7,010 nt of DNA from Candidatus Cloacimonadota bacterium (GCA_027858325.1 JAQICU010000348.1:1-7010); one strand, 5' to 3'; counted from the stretch's first letter, positions 1 to 6,611 are shown. Program-made: numbers and translations. Notes: generated by a model not told the origin, from the letters alone.

Positions 1-4
1 TCAC

Positions 5-95
5 AACACACGAAACACACGAAACACACGAAACACACGAAACACACGAAACACACGAAACACACGAAACACACGAAACACACGAAACACACGAA
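5..95. repeat. Perfect 9-bp tandem array, about 10 copies
   Basis: The unit ACACACGAA repeats with an exact 9-bp period: the CG dinucleotide recurs at 11, 20, 29, 38, 47, 56, 65, 74, 83 and 92 with no mismatch between them. The + strand of the unit contains no T, so no stop codon can occur in any + frame, and its complement has no A, so none can occur there either. Open frames across it therefore mean nothing. The array may begin with a degenerate unit at 1-4. It stops 16 bp before the preferred tadA start. From memory, CACGAAA-type short repeats occur between genes in many environmental genomes; this was not checked. Confidence 0.97.
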
Positions 96-111
96 TATAT
101 GGATGGTGTTT

Positions 112-579
112 ATGATAGAAAAGAATGATGAATATTTTATGCGTAAAGCATTTGCATTAGGTTTGGAAGCTTTTCAAAAAGGGGAAGTCCCGATCGGTGC
201 TGTTATTGTGAAAAATGGGATAGTGATCGGAGAAGGTTATAATCAGGTTGAATTACTCAGAGATGCCACTGCCCATGCCGAGATGATAGCTTTAACTTCC
301 GCTGAAAATTATGAAGATAATTGGCGGTTGATAGATTGTACGTTATATGTAACTGTTGAACCATGTATGATGTGTACTGGAGCAATACTTTTAAGCAGAG
401 TTGGCAGGATCGTTTATGGAGTTGCTGACCCCAGAATGGGGTTTATGGAAACAAAGTTTAATGGAGTTAAAGATCTGAATTTATATAAAAAAGTTGAAGT
501 ATTTGGTGGGATTATGGAATCAGAGATCAGAGAGTTAATGCAAGATTTTTTTAAAAAGATCCGTAATAAATCAAAATAA
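112..579 (+). CDS. tadA: tRNA-specific adenosine deaminase TadA
   Basis: TadA deaminates the wobble adenosine 34 of tRNA-Arg(ACG) to inosine in the cytoplasm, allowing CGU, CGC and CGA decoding; the gene is usually essential. The protein has the zinc-dependent deaminase signature. Counted from the ATG at 103, the HAE motif lies at residues 58-60 (His zinc ligand, Glu proton shuttle) and PCMMC at 87-91 (two Cys zinc ligands). The family-typical 'GEVPIGAV' lies at 27-34, and the closing part ends in a helix with 'FFKKIR'. Length (155-158 residues) is normal for the family. The frame is open from 103, but I prefer the ATG at 112, which gives 'MIEKNDEYFMRKAF', the usual N-terminus. The only Shine-Dalgarno-like sequence is a weak GGATGG just before it. 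No promoter is visible because the 9-bp array occupies the upstream DNA. The nucleotide deaminase family also includes guanine deaminases, but the motif spacing fits TadA well. Confidence 0.93.
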   Translation: MIEKNDEYFMRKAFALGLEAFQKGEVPIGAVIVKNGIVIGEGYNQVELLRDATAHAEMIALTSAENYEDNWRLIDCTLYVTVEPCMMCTGAILLSRVGRIVYGVADPRMGFMETKFNGVKDLNLYKKVEVFGGIMESEIRELMQDFFKKIRNKSK

Positions 580-663
580 TATCCTTTACTATTTTGTTTT
601 TTTGTAGTATTTTATCAAACGTAAATGAATGTATACGAATGAACCGTTATGTAAGGATAAGAT

Positions 664-1353
664 TTGAAGAAGATCACGTATAAGTATAAGTTTGAAGATG
701 GTCGAGAAAAAGTATTTGATTTTGATTGGGATAAAGATACTTTTGAGTTGAAAGGTACCGAGCCATCTAATTTGCCACATTGGACACTCTTGAATTTTCA
801 TCAATGTCCTAATTGTCCATCCAGCGTTCACGAAGACACTCATTGTCCGATGGCAGTTTCTTTGGTTAATCTAGTAAAATATTTTGATGGAATGAAATCT
901 TTTGAGAAAGTATTTGTGGAAGTTACTATGGATAATAAAGTAATTTCAAAGCATACAAGTGTGCAGAAAGCAGTTGGCTCTATGATGGGATTAGTGTCAG
1001 CAGTATCAGGATGTCCGATCAGCGCATATTTTAAACCTATGGCTTTTTTTCATTTACCTTTTTCCGACAGGGATACAACTATTTACAGAGCAACATCAAT
1101 GTATTTTTTAGCACAACATTTTAAGCATAAGAAAAACGGTAAAACCGATCTTGGTATCGATGGTTTAAAAAAGATATACAAAGATATGGGTATTATGAAT
1201 AGTTCAATTGCAAATAGATTGAGAGATGCGTCAAAAACTGATTCAACTGTAAATGCCATAATTGGACTGGATATATTCGCCAAAACGGTACCAATCTATG
1301 TTGAAAAATTGTTAAAATCTCTTGAAAGCCTGTTCAGTGCATATATAGATTAG
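664..1353 (+). CDS. Conserved Cys-motif protein of unknown function (possibly DUF6901)
   Basis: The 229-residue product has no signal peptide or membrane segment, so it is probably cytoplasmic. Its function is not known to me. Visible landmarks are an N-terminal beta-rich stretch, 'FHQCPNCP' at 45-52 with a further 'HCPMA' at 60-64, 'SGCPIS' at 115-120, 'FFHLPF' at 128-133, and an alpha-helical C-terminal half with 'NAIIGLD' at 197-203. The four Cys (48, 51, 61, 117) plus His46 and His130 could bind a metal or a cluster; that is inference. The overall pattern resembles what I remember as DUF6901, which I could not verify. The start is TTG, supported by AAGGA at 653-657 with 6-bp spacing and by the lysine-rich start. 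It follows tadA by 84 bp with no strong terminator between, so co-transcription is possible. The last codons lie in the first unit of a tandem repeat that continues past the stop. Confidence 0.82.
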   Translation: MKKITYKYKFEDGREKVFDFDWDKDTFELKGTEPSNLPHWTLLNFHQCPNCPSSVHEDTHCPMAVSLVNLVKYFDGMKSFEKVFVEVTMDNKVISKHTSVQKAVGSMMGLVSAVSGCPISAYFKPMAFFHLPFSDRDTTIYRATSMYFLAQHFKHKKNGKTDLGIDGLKKIYKDMGIMNSSIANRLRDASKTDSTVNAIIGLDIFAKTVPIYVEKLLKSLESLFSAYID

Positions 1354-1433
1354 AATGTTAATGTGTTCAGTGCTAATAATTAGATTAGGTTACTAATGCA
1401 TTCAGTGTTCATAGCTAGATTAGGTTACGAATG
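1331..1433. repeat. Three degenerate tandem units of 33-35 bp
   Basis: Units lie at 1331-1363, 1364-1398 and 1399-1433. Each carries TTCAGTG near its start, TAGATTAG in the middle and AATG at the end. The second and third share TAGATTAGGTTAC and match at 28 of 35 positions by hand alignment. The first unit contains the last codons and TAG stop of the upstream gene (stop at 1351-1353). The second unit is 33 bp downstream, so in the same frame, and repeats a similar short reading ending in TAG. This looks like tandem duplication of the gene's 3' end followed by drift. Confidence 0.8.
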
Positions 1434-1456
1434 TATGAAATTGGTTTATTTTGTTG

Positions 1457-1485
1457 TTGACTTATCTATATAAAAACGCTATATT
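1457..1485 (+). promoter_or_regulatory. Sigma70-type promoter for the pilin operon leader
   Basis: A -35 box TTGACT (1457-1462) and a -10 box TATATT (1480-1485) are separated by exactly 17 bp, with transcription expected to start near 1491-1493. It is the only strong promoter match between 1354 and 1696. It would give a leader of about 205 nt ahead of the first prepilin gene. An alternative -10, TATTAT at 1482-1487, would give a less favourable 19-bp spacer. Confidence 0.7.
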
Positions 1486-1554
1486 ATAAGTGTCAGGCTA
1501 GTGGACAAATTAAGAATGAAAAAACAAATTTAACTAGGAGGAAAGCATATAAGG

Positions 1555-1644
1555 ATGAAAAATGAAAAGTTTTATTTTATAACTTTGATGGTTCAACGAT
1601 CGAAGTTTTTTAGGGAAAGAGATTTTAAAACAGACAATATTTAA
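1555..1644 (+). CDS. Small leader ORF (29 codons) upstream of the pilin operon
   Basis: The ATG at 1555 follows AGGAGG at 1536-1541 (13-bp spacing, long) and has AAGG directly before it. It encodes 29 residues starting MKNEKFYFITLMVQ and stops at TAA 1642-1644. A competing ATG at 1562 gives only six residues (MKSFIL) with its stop at 1580-1582, at the foot of the terminator-like hairpin. Codons 9-18 of the longer ORF form that hairpin, so translation could affect its folding. The N-terminus loosely resembles a prepilin leader (MKNEKGFTLIELMV) with the Gly and Glu lost, so a decayed pilin gene is an alternative. No function can be assigned, and it may not be translated. Confidence 0.35.
   Translation: MKNEKFYFITLMVQRSKFFRERDFKTDNI
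1581..1611 (+). terminator. Terminator-like hairpin in the pilin operon leader (candidate attenuator)
   Basis: AACTTTGAT at 1581-1589 pairs fully with ATCGAAGTT at 1599-1607, giving nine pairs including one G-U wobble, with a 9-nt loop. The stem runs into T6 at 1606-1611. It lies between the promoter at 1457-1485 and the prepilin start at 1697, so it would end the transcript early unless read through. The stem is AU-rich and only moderately stable. Confidence 0.5.
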
Positions 1645-1696
1645 AAACAAAAGCAGTTAGTTGCTTGTGTGTTGATTAAAAGTGAGGTGGTGAAAA

Positions 1697-2122
1697 ATGA
1701 AGAAAGGTATGACGCTTATTGAATTACTAGTTTCTGCTTTGATATTGGCAATAGGTATAACTTCGTTGATGTATAGTTTCGTCGTTTGCAATAGCATTAT
1801 TATGGATAATACTCACAAGGTTAATGCCACACAAATAATAAACCTGTATTTCGAAGGAATTCAGAGAAGGAGTAGTATCGAGGAAGTTAGGGAATTCATT
1901 GGTACAAGTGAAACTACCCCAATGCCGATATCCCGTTACGTTGGAGGTGGTGTCGAGCAAAATTACTGGTTAGAATTTGATCTGGGTGAAGTAGTTACTC
2001 CGGATCCAGACTCGGATCTTGTCGTTGTAGCTGCCAGAGTAAGTTGGGACAAAGAATATGTTGAAGCTAATTCTAATAAAGAACTTACCATGGTAATGTT
2101 TACAAATGAACCAAATCCATAA
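1697..2122 (+). CDS. PilV/GspI-like type IV minor prepilin
   Basis: This 141-residue product is a class III signal-peptide protein. Its leader is MKKG; the prepilin peptidase (PilD type) should cut after Gly4 and methylate Met5. The mature start MTLIELLVSALILAIGITSLMY has Glu at +5 (residue 9), needed for assembly, and forms the hydrophobic helix anchoring the subunit in the inner membrane and then in the filament core. A short globular domain follows, with no sequence I recognise beyond the family fold. The start is supported by GAGGTGG at 1684-1690 with 6-bp spacing. It is the first gene of a three-gene operon, 18 bp before the preferred start of the next gene. Its short leader, size and position fit PilV of type IV pili or GspI of type II secretion. 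No assembly genes are present to decide between these. Confidence 0.85.
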   Translation: MKKGMTLIELLVSALILAIGITSLMYSFVVCNSIIMDNTHKVNATQIINLYFEGIQRRSSIEEVREFIGTSETTPMPISRYVGGGVEQNYWLEFDLGEVVTPDPDSDLVVVAARVSWDKEYVEANSNKELTMVMFTNEPNP

Positions 2123-2140
2123 AAGTATGAGGTGAAAATT

Positions 2141-2689
2141 ATGAATAAAAAAGGATTTACTCTATTAGAAGTTCTGATAACAGCCACTATATTTGCCATC
2201 ATGGGAGTGGGTATTATGTATTTCATAGCCCAATCTAATACGATAATGGATAGGAGCGTAAAGCAGGCATTTGCACATACTAATGCTATAAGTGCGCTGA
2301 ATATGCTTTCTAAAGACATAAGAGAAGGTGCTATACTTGAAAGTGGAACTTTACCTGCCGATGATGGATATACCTACGATTTAAAAATAAGATATCCTGA
2401 TGGGATAACAGAGCATAACTGGAGTTTTGTGACTACAGTTGTAAATGAAATTAGTTGTAAAAGAATAACTCGAGATGGTGTTGTAATACCTTTCATTGGT
2501 GGCATTTCAAAGGTAGGTAATGATGTTATATTTATGGTCAGGCCAAATATGGTGGGAGAATACTTTTACGCGGACATCATATTCACAATGGTTGTTGACG
2601 GTAAGTCTCAGAATATATCTACCGTAGCATATTGCAGGCATGATCCAACGGGTTATTTTGATCCACAAGATTATGTTACAATACAATAG
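2141..2689 (+). CDS. PilW/GspJ-like type IV minor prepilin
   Basis: From the ATG at 2141 the product has 182 residues. The leader MNKKG is followed by FTLLEVLITATIFAIMGVGIMYFIAQ, with Glu at +5 (residue 10) and an uninterrupted hydrophobic helix to about residue 30. 'ALNMLSKDIREG' at about 52-63 matches the conserved segment after the helix in PilW/GspJ proteins (L..DiR.a). The frame extends to a GTG at 2132, but that codon lies inside the Shine-Dalgarno GAGGTG (2129-2134), which is ideally spaced for 2141, so 2141 is the likely start. The rest is beta-rich, as expected for a pilin head. Second gene of the pilin operon, 27 bp before the third. Its partners should be the products on either side, as in the I-J-K pseudopilin trimer; this is inferred from family knowledge and gene order. 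Confidence 0.85.
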   Translation: MNKKGFTLLEVLITATIFAIMGVGIMYFIAQSNTIMDRSVKQAFAHTNAISALNMLSKDIREGAILESGTLPADDGYTYDLKIRYPDGITEHNWSFVTTVVNEISCKRITRDGVVIPFIGGISKVGNDVIFMVRPNMVGEYFYADIIFTMVVDGKSQNISTVAYCRHDPTGYFDPQDYVTIQ

Positions 2690-2716
2690 TAAATTAAAAC
2701 CTCAAGGAGGTAAATT

Positions 2717-4798
2717 ATGTATAAATTAAATAAAAAAGGTGTTGGTCTGGTGATGTCTATGATGATCATTACAGTTCTATTGATCATGGCGTCAGGTTTC
2801 TTTATTGTGACCACTCACATGACAAAGACTACCCAAAGCGAACTTGAGAAAGTTAGATTGTACTGGGCTGCCGAAAGTGGTTCGAATTACTCAGTAAATT
2901 GGTGGGTCTCACAGGAGGATACTGGAGTAAGAATCCAATGGCCTTATTACTTCGTACCAGAAGCAAAGGATTCTTATACCTATAATGGATATAATGGTGA
3001 TCTAGAGTTGTTTGCACAAGTTTTAAAAGGTAATGGATATAATAACTTGGTAGCATTCTCAGGAGGCATGGGAGGTGCCGGTGGTAGTAATCAAGATGAT
3101 GAACCAATTATTGATGACTGGGATTATAACTTTGTCGAAGGTACAACTAACGGAGATGAAGATCCCAACGCTTGGATACAAGAAGTACCATACGAATATC
3201 ATGACACAAATGGTTATTTAGCCAATATGAGTAATGATTATGCTCTTGGAAGTTTACCGGAAGTTTGTAATGGTCTAACTGTAAATAACGAGTTCTATCT
3301 ACATCCTTCATCAGAAAGGGTTGTACTTAATTACCCAAATTCAAATGAATCATATACGCTTTACCTTTTAAGATATAAAGGTGAAAGGTTTGATGCAGCG
3401 GGAAACGCTGTATGGGTTATGGATACTTGGGCAGTTGATGATAAAACAAAAAATACTTACAGAGTCTTAATGTCAAATATGATGAATTTCACACCAAATG
3501 TTCCTCCAATTTTACAATATAACGAAGGAATTGTAAATTCAATGTGGTCTTCGGGCTTTAACGGAAGAAAGGGTGTATACAAAGATTATGACTATAGATT
3601 TGGTCATAGTTATTTTGCATCAACAGTTAGATTTGACTATAAAACTCAAACAGGTGCTGGTTCTGGTGGATATGTAGGACCAACATTCTGGGGTAGAATT
3701 CATAGTTCAGGAGCTGATGCATCTTTGTATGGTGGTTCAGTAGGAAATCCGGGTGTATTTACACCAGGCTCATATCCTTATGATATGGGTTTATTTGCAG
3801 AAGGACAATTTAAGACTGAAGCTGAAGCTGCTGCGGCGGTTGATGCATCAGTTCTTGGTGGTTGGGAACATGTTGACGACTTAGTTGCTGAAGATTTTAC
3901 TTGGGATTGGGAGAGTGTTGAAGAGATGGCAACAACGACACCAACTTCTGCAATATATATGCTGTCTCCTGCAAACTATCCTGTTGGATCAGAGATAACT
4001 ATTAAATTAAGAACAGCAGATGATGCTGAAGGTCATACTATAACTTATGCAGATATTTCAACAGGTGGAAGTGTTATAGAAAGTATCCAAGTAGGACAAG
4101 GTATGGTGGAGGCTATTGCAGTTCCAACCGATTATTCTGATGTTTCTATTTTTGGAGTTTCAAGTGACTATTTTACTTTGTTCACTGAAGAAGATGTAGT
4201 AAAAGTCATTGATGACCTGTACTTACACGAATTGAGATTTTTACGAGATGAGTACGAGCAATACTCAGCTTCACAATTGGCAGATCCAACAATGGAAATG
4301 TTGGCAAAGTTGTATGAAGCTATGTACGATATATACCCTGATAGTCAGATAAGTGTAATGTCTGGTTTAGCTCTTACAGAATCAACTGTTGAAGATTATG
4401 TCGGAGCTGCAGGTGGCAGAGATAATCAACTTGACTTTACTGATATTTCAGGATTTGCATTTTGTACAGTTGGATTTTACTTAGGTGAAGGAGATGTTGC
4501 TGTATCATCAGGTAATACTGATATGTCGTTCTACAACATAGGAAGTTTGATTATTAATTCACAAGGTGAAAGTACCGGTTCAAACTCTGTTGATAACGGT
4601 AGTAGCGAAGTTGGTTTTTCTTTCATTCAGGATAAGAGATTCTATGATGACGACTTTGATTGTGGTATAGGTTGGGGTCCAGGTCCGGATGATGATGGTG
4701 TACCTATCACTGGTCTAAATAGAAATTATCGATGGACAGGTGGTTATGCTGGAGAAGGAACAATTACGGATTCTGATTTTTATGATTTAATGAAATAA
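2717..4798 (+). CDS. Very large PilX/GspK-like minor prepilin, candidate tip protein
   Basis: The 693-residue product starts MYKLNKKG, then VGLVMSMMIITVLLIMASGFFIVTT (residues 9-33) as the membrane helix. The residue at +5 is Met, not Glu; loss of Glu5 is typical of PilX and GspK, which sit first at the filament tip. 'RLYWAAESGSNYSVNWW' (47-63) matches the conserved AAE-G segment that follows the helix in PilX N-terminal domains. A Gly-rich linker (116-123) and acidic stretch lead into a large extracellular region. 'GPTFWGRIHSSG' (321-332) resembles the G-x-x-HSNG motif of large PilX-like proteins; this is inference. The C-terminal part is rich in Asp and Gly, with DDDFD (644-648) and DDDG (658-661) as possible metal-binding loops. 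PilX is usually about 200 and GspK about 330 residues, so most of this protein is extra and could be an adhesin or substrate-binding domain. AAGGAGG (2704-2710) with 6-bp spacing is the strongest ribosome site of the operon. Confidence 0.75.
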   Translation: MYKLNKKGVGLVMSMMIITVLLIMASGFFIVTTHMTKTTQSELEKVRLYWAAESGSNYSVNWWVSQEDTGVRIQWPYYFVPEAKDSYTYNGYNGDLELFAQVLKGNGYNNLVAFSGGMGGAGGSNQDDEPIIDDWDYNFVEGTTNGDEDPNAWIQEVPYEYHDTNGYLANMSNDYALGSLPEVCNGLTVNNEFYLHPSSERVVLNYPNSNESYTLYLLRYKGERFDAAGNAVWVMDTWAVDDKTKNTYRVLMSNMMNFTPNVPPILQYNEGIVNSMWSSGFNGRKGVYKDYDYRFGHSYFASTVRFDYKTQTGAGSGGYVGPTFWGRIHSSGADASLYGGSVGNPGVFTPGSYPYDMGLFAEGQFKTEAEAAAAVDASVLGGWEHVDDLVAEDFTWDWESVEEMATTTPTSAIYMLSPANYPVGSEITIKLRTADDAEGHTITYADISTGGSVIESIQVGQGMVEAIAVPTDYSDVSIFGVSSDYFTLFTEEDVVKVIDDLYLHELRFLRDEYEQYSASQLADPTMEMLAKLYEAMYDIYPDSQISVMSGLALTESTVEDYVGAAGGRDNQLDFTDISGFAFCTVGFYLGEGDVAVSSGNTDMSFYNIGSLIINSQGESTGSNSVDNGSSEVGFSFIQDKRFYDDDFDCGIGWGPGPDDDGVPITGLNRNYRWTGGYAGEGTITDSDFYDLMK

Positions 4799-4810
4799 GT
4801 ATGAGTGATT

Positions 4811-4842
4811 AAAAAAAAGCGACTATTACAGTCGCTTTTTTT
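4811..4842 (+). terminator. Strong intrinsic terminator ending the pilin operon
   Basis: AGCGACT (4818-4824) pairs with AGTCGCT (4830-4836) around a 5-nt loop. The stem is flanked by an A-run at 4811-4818 and a T-run at 4836-4842, so it could work in both directions. It lies 12 bp after the stop codon of the large pilin-like gene and separates the operon from the next gene's promoter. Confidence 0.92.
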
Positions 4843-4854
4843 GTTTTTATACAA

Positions 4855-4883
4855 TTGACAAGTTGTTAAAATATGAGTATTTT
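4855..4883 (+). promoter_or_regulatory. Sigma70-type promoter of the GLUG protein gene
   Basis: A consensus -35 TTGACA (4855-4860) is followed after 17 bp by TATTTT (4878-4883). It starts 12 bp after the preceding terminator's T-run and about 40 bp before the start codon at 4924, giving a short leader. The position shows that the GLUG gene is transcribed independently of the pilin operon. Confidence 0.68.
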
Positions 4884-4923
4884 TAATCTGAAGTCTTTTA
4901 TTAATGAAGTGGAGGGATGAAAA

Positions 4924-6561
4924 ATGAAATTATTGCAACGAAAGTTTACTGTTACCATGTTATTTCTAGCAATGATCACAGGATTGTTTGCTTTTGCAGG
5001 AGGTGATGGAACTAACTTAAACCCTTATCAAGTAAGTAATATAGCAGAATTGGATTCAGTAAGGTATTTCTTAAGCTCTAATTTTGTGCAGGTAGCAGAT
5101 ATTGATCTTGGAGTAGCTCCATGGAATTTAGGAGCTGGTTGGATTCCGATTGGAAATGCTACTACTTCTTTTACAGGAAATTATGATGGAGATAATTACA
5201 CAATATCAAATTTATATATTAACAATCCATTAGCAGATGTAATTGGATTATTTGGTTATAATGTTGGTGGAACTTTAGAAAACATTAATTTAATCAACGT
5301 TGATATAACCGGTTTAGATTATGTTGGTGCATTAGTAGGTTATAGCTTTAACGGCTCATCAATAACTAATTGTACATCTAGCGGAAGTGTGAATGGAAAT
5401 TCAGAAGTTGGGGGTCTTGTAGGTTATAATGATTTTGCTGCAATAGCTAACTGTACTTCTTCTGTAAATGTATTAGGTAATATTTATATCGGTGGCTTAG
5501 TAGGAACAAATGATGAATCAAGTATAAATTCTTCTCATACAACATCTAATGTAGTAGCGAATGGAGATTATATCGGTGGTTTAGTAGGATATAATTATAC
5601 AAACTCAACAATCTCAGGTTGTTCTTCAATCGGTACTTTAGAAGGAGCTAACTATATTGGAGGGTTGATAGGTTTTTGCAACGGATCAACCGTATTGGAT
5701 AGTTATGCAAATGTTACAACATTAGGAAACAAAGGTAAATATAACGATGCCTATGACTGTAGTGGTGGTTTAATTGGTTTGTGTGAATCTTCAGCTATTT
5801 CAAACAGTTATTCTTTAGGTTCCGCTAGCGGTACAGATTTTACTGGAGGACTGATTGGTTATTCTGAAGGAACAACAACTATATCAAATTGTTATTCAGA
5901 TACCGAAGTTGAAGGAGCATTAGCTGTTGGTGGCCTTATAGGTGAAGCTGATTTTACAGAAATATCAAATAGTTATGCGACTGGTTCTGTTGTATGTACT
6001 GGACATACTTATACTGCGTATGCCGGTGGTCTAATAGGGTATGATTATATATCAACTATAACGAATTGCTACTCTGTTGGAAGTGTTACTGCACCAGCCG
6101 GTGATTTGGATGGTGGGCTAATGGGAATCAAAGATGGTGGTACAACTACAGATAATTATTGGGATACTCAAACTAGTGGACAAGCAACCTCAGATGGAGG
6201 TACAGGGAAAACAACAGCAGAAATGCAAACTCAATCAACATTTGTAAATTGGGATTTCTCGACTCCAATTTGGAAAATTCATTCAAGTCTAAATAGTGGA
6301 TATCCTTATTTGGAGTGGGAAGGAAGAATTCCGATAGATGGACCTGAGAATATTGCGATATCATATTCTCCAAACACAATTATAATAACATGGGATCCTG
6401 TTACAGGAGCATCCGGATATTTGATATATTCATCAGATGATCCTTATGGCATCTTTACCGTTGATACAAACGGATTTTTTAGTGGTGAAGAATGGACAGT
6501 AAATTTAACAGTGGCAAAAAGATTTTATAAAGTTACAGCGATAAATCCAACAAAAGAATAG
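4924..6561 (+). CDS. Secreted GLUG-repeat protein with C-terminal Fn3-like domain
   Basis: The 545-residue product has a Sec signal peptide: basic start, hydrophobic residues 9-24, likely cut after FAFA (25). A segment typical of GLUG proteins follows ('NPYQVSNIAELD', then 'FTGNYDGDNYTISNLYI'). Ten GLUG-type repeats come next, with cores GALVG/GGLVG/GGLIG/GGLMG starting near residues 135, 163, 190, 218, 246, 281, 308, 336, 368 and 397, most 27-29 apart. Such repeats are predicted to stack as a beta-solenoid. A family-typical tail follows (NYWDTQTSG at 411-419, GYPYLEW at 459-465). Residues about 473-540 resemble a fibronectin III domain, with 'TWDPVTGASGYLIYSSDDP' and closing 'FYKVTA'. It is exported and probably cell-surface or extracellular; a role in adhesion or glycan binding is inference. 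No LPXTG motif, anchor or type IX sorting domain is seen at the end. GGAGGG at 4911-4916 supports the start. Confidence 0.85.
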   Translation: MKLLQRKFTVTMLFLAMITGLFAFAGGDGTNLNPYQVSNIAELDSVRYFLSSNFVQVADIDLGVAPWNLGAGWIPIGNATTSFTGNYDGDNYTISNLYINNPLADVIGLFGYNVGGTLENINLINVDITGLDYVGALVGYSFNGSSITNCTSSGSVNGNSEVGGLVGYNDFAAIANCTSSVNVLGNIYIGGLVGTNDESSINSSHTTSNVVANGDYIGGLVGYNYTNSTISGCSSIGTLEGANYIGGLIGFCNGSTVLDSYANVTTLGNKGKYNDAYDCSGGLIGLCESSAISNSYSLGSASGTDFTGGLIGYSEGTTTISNCYSDTEVEGALAVGGLIGEADFTEISNSYATGSVVCTGHTYTAYAGGLIGYDYISTITNCYSVGSVTAPAGDLDGGLMGIKDGGTTTDNYWDTQTSGQATSDGGTGKTTAEMQTQSTFVNWDFSTPIWKIHSSLNSGYPYLEWEGRIPIDGPENIAISYSPNTIIITWDPVTGASGYLIYSSDDPYGIFTVDTNGFFSGEEWTVNLTVAKRFYKVTAINPTKE

Positions 6562-6580
6562 AGAAGTAAAACATATAATT

Positions 6581-6611
6581 AAAAGGCAAACTAATACGTT
6601 TGCCTTTTTTT
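6581..6611 (+). terminator. Strong intrinsic terminator after the GLUG gene
   Basis: AAAAGGCAAAC (6581-6591) pairs with GTTTGCCTTTT (6598-6608) around a 6-nt loop, and the T-run continues to 6611. The stem has seven pairs including four G-C, extended by the A-T pairs. It lies 19 bp after the stop codon and, with its A-run, could work on both strands. Confidence 0.92.

Noticed and set aside
5..95. CRISPR array
   Set aside because: The repeat is a gapless 9-bp unit with no spacers, far too short for CRISPR repeats.
585..614. Terminator after tadA
   Set aside because: TACTA/TAGTA (587-591 and 605-609) gives only a 5-bp A/T-rich stem with a 13-nt T-rich loop and no proper T-run after it, so it is too weak to call.
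589..843. 84-codon reverse-strand ORF at the start of the Cys-motif gene
   Set aside because: It is antisense to a well-supported gene, and its N-terminal half only mirrors that coding sequence.
1492..1696. c-di-GMP riboswitch in the pilin leader
   Set aside because: I looked for the conserved GEMM-type core segments by eye and did not find them; only a simple hairpin with a T-run is visible.
1963..2319. 118-codon reverse-strand ORF over the two prepilin genes
   Set aside because: It lies antisense to two genes with unmistakable prepilin leaders and good ribosome sites; it is a frame shadow.
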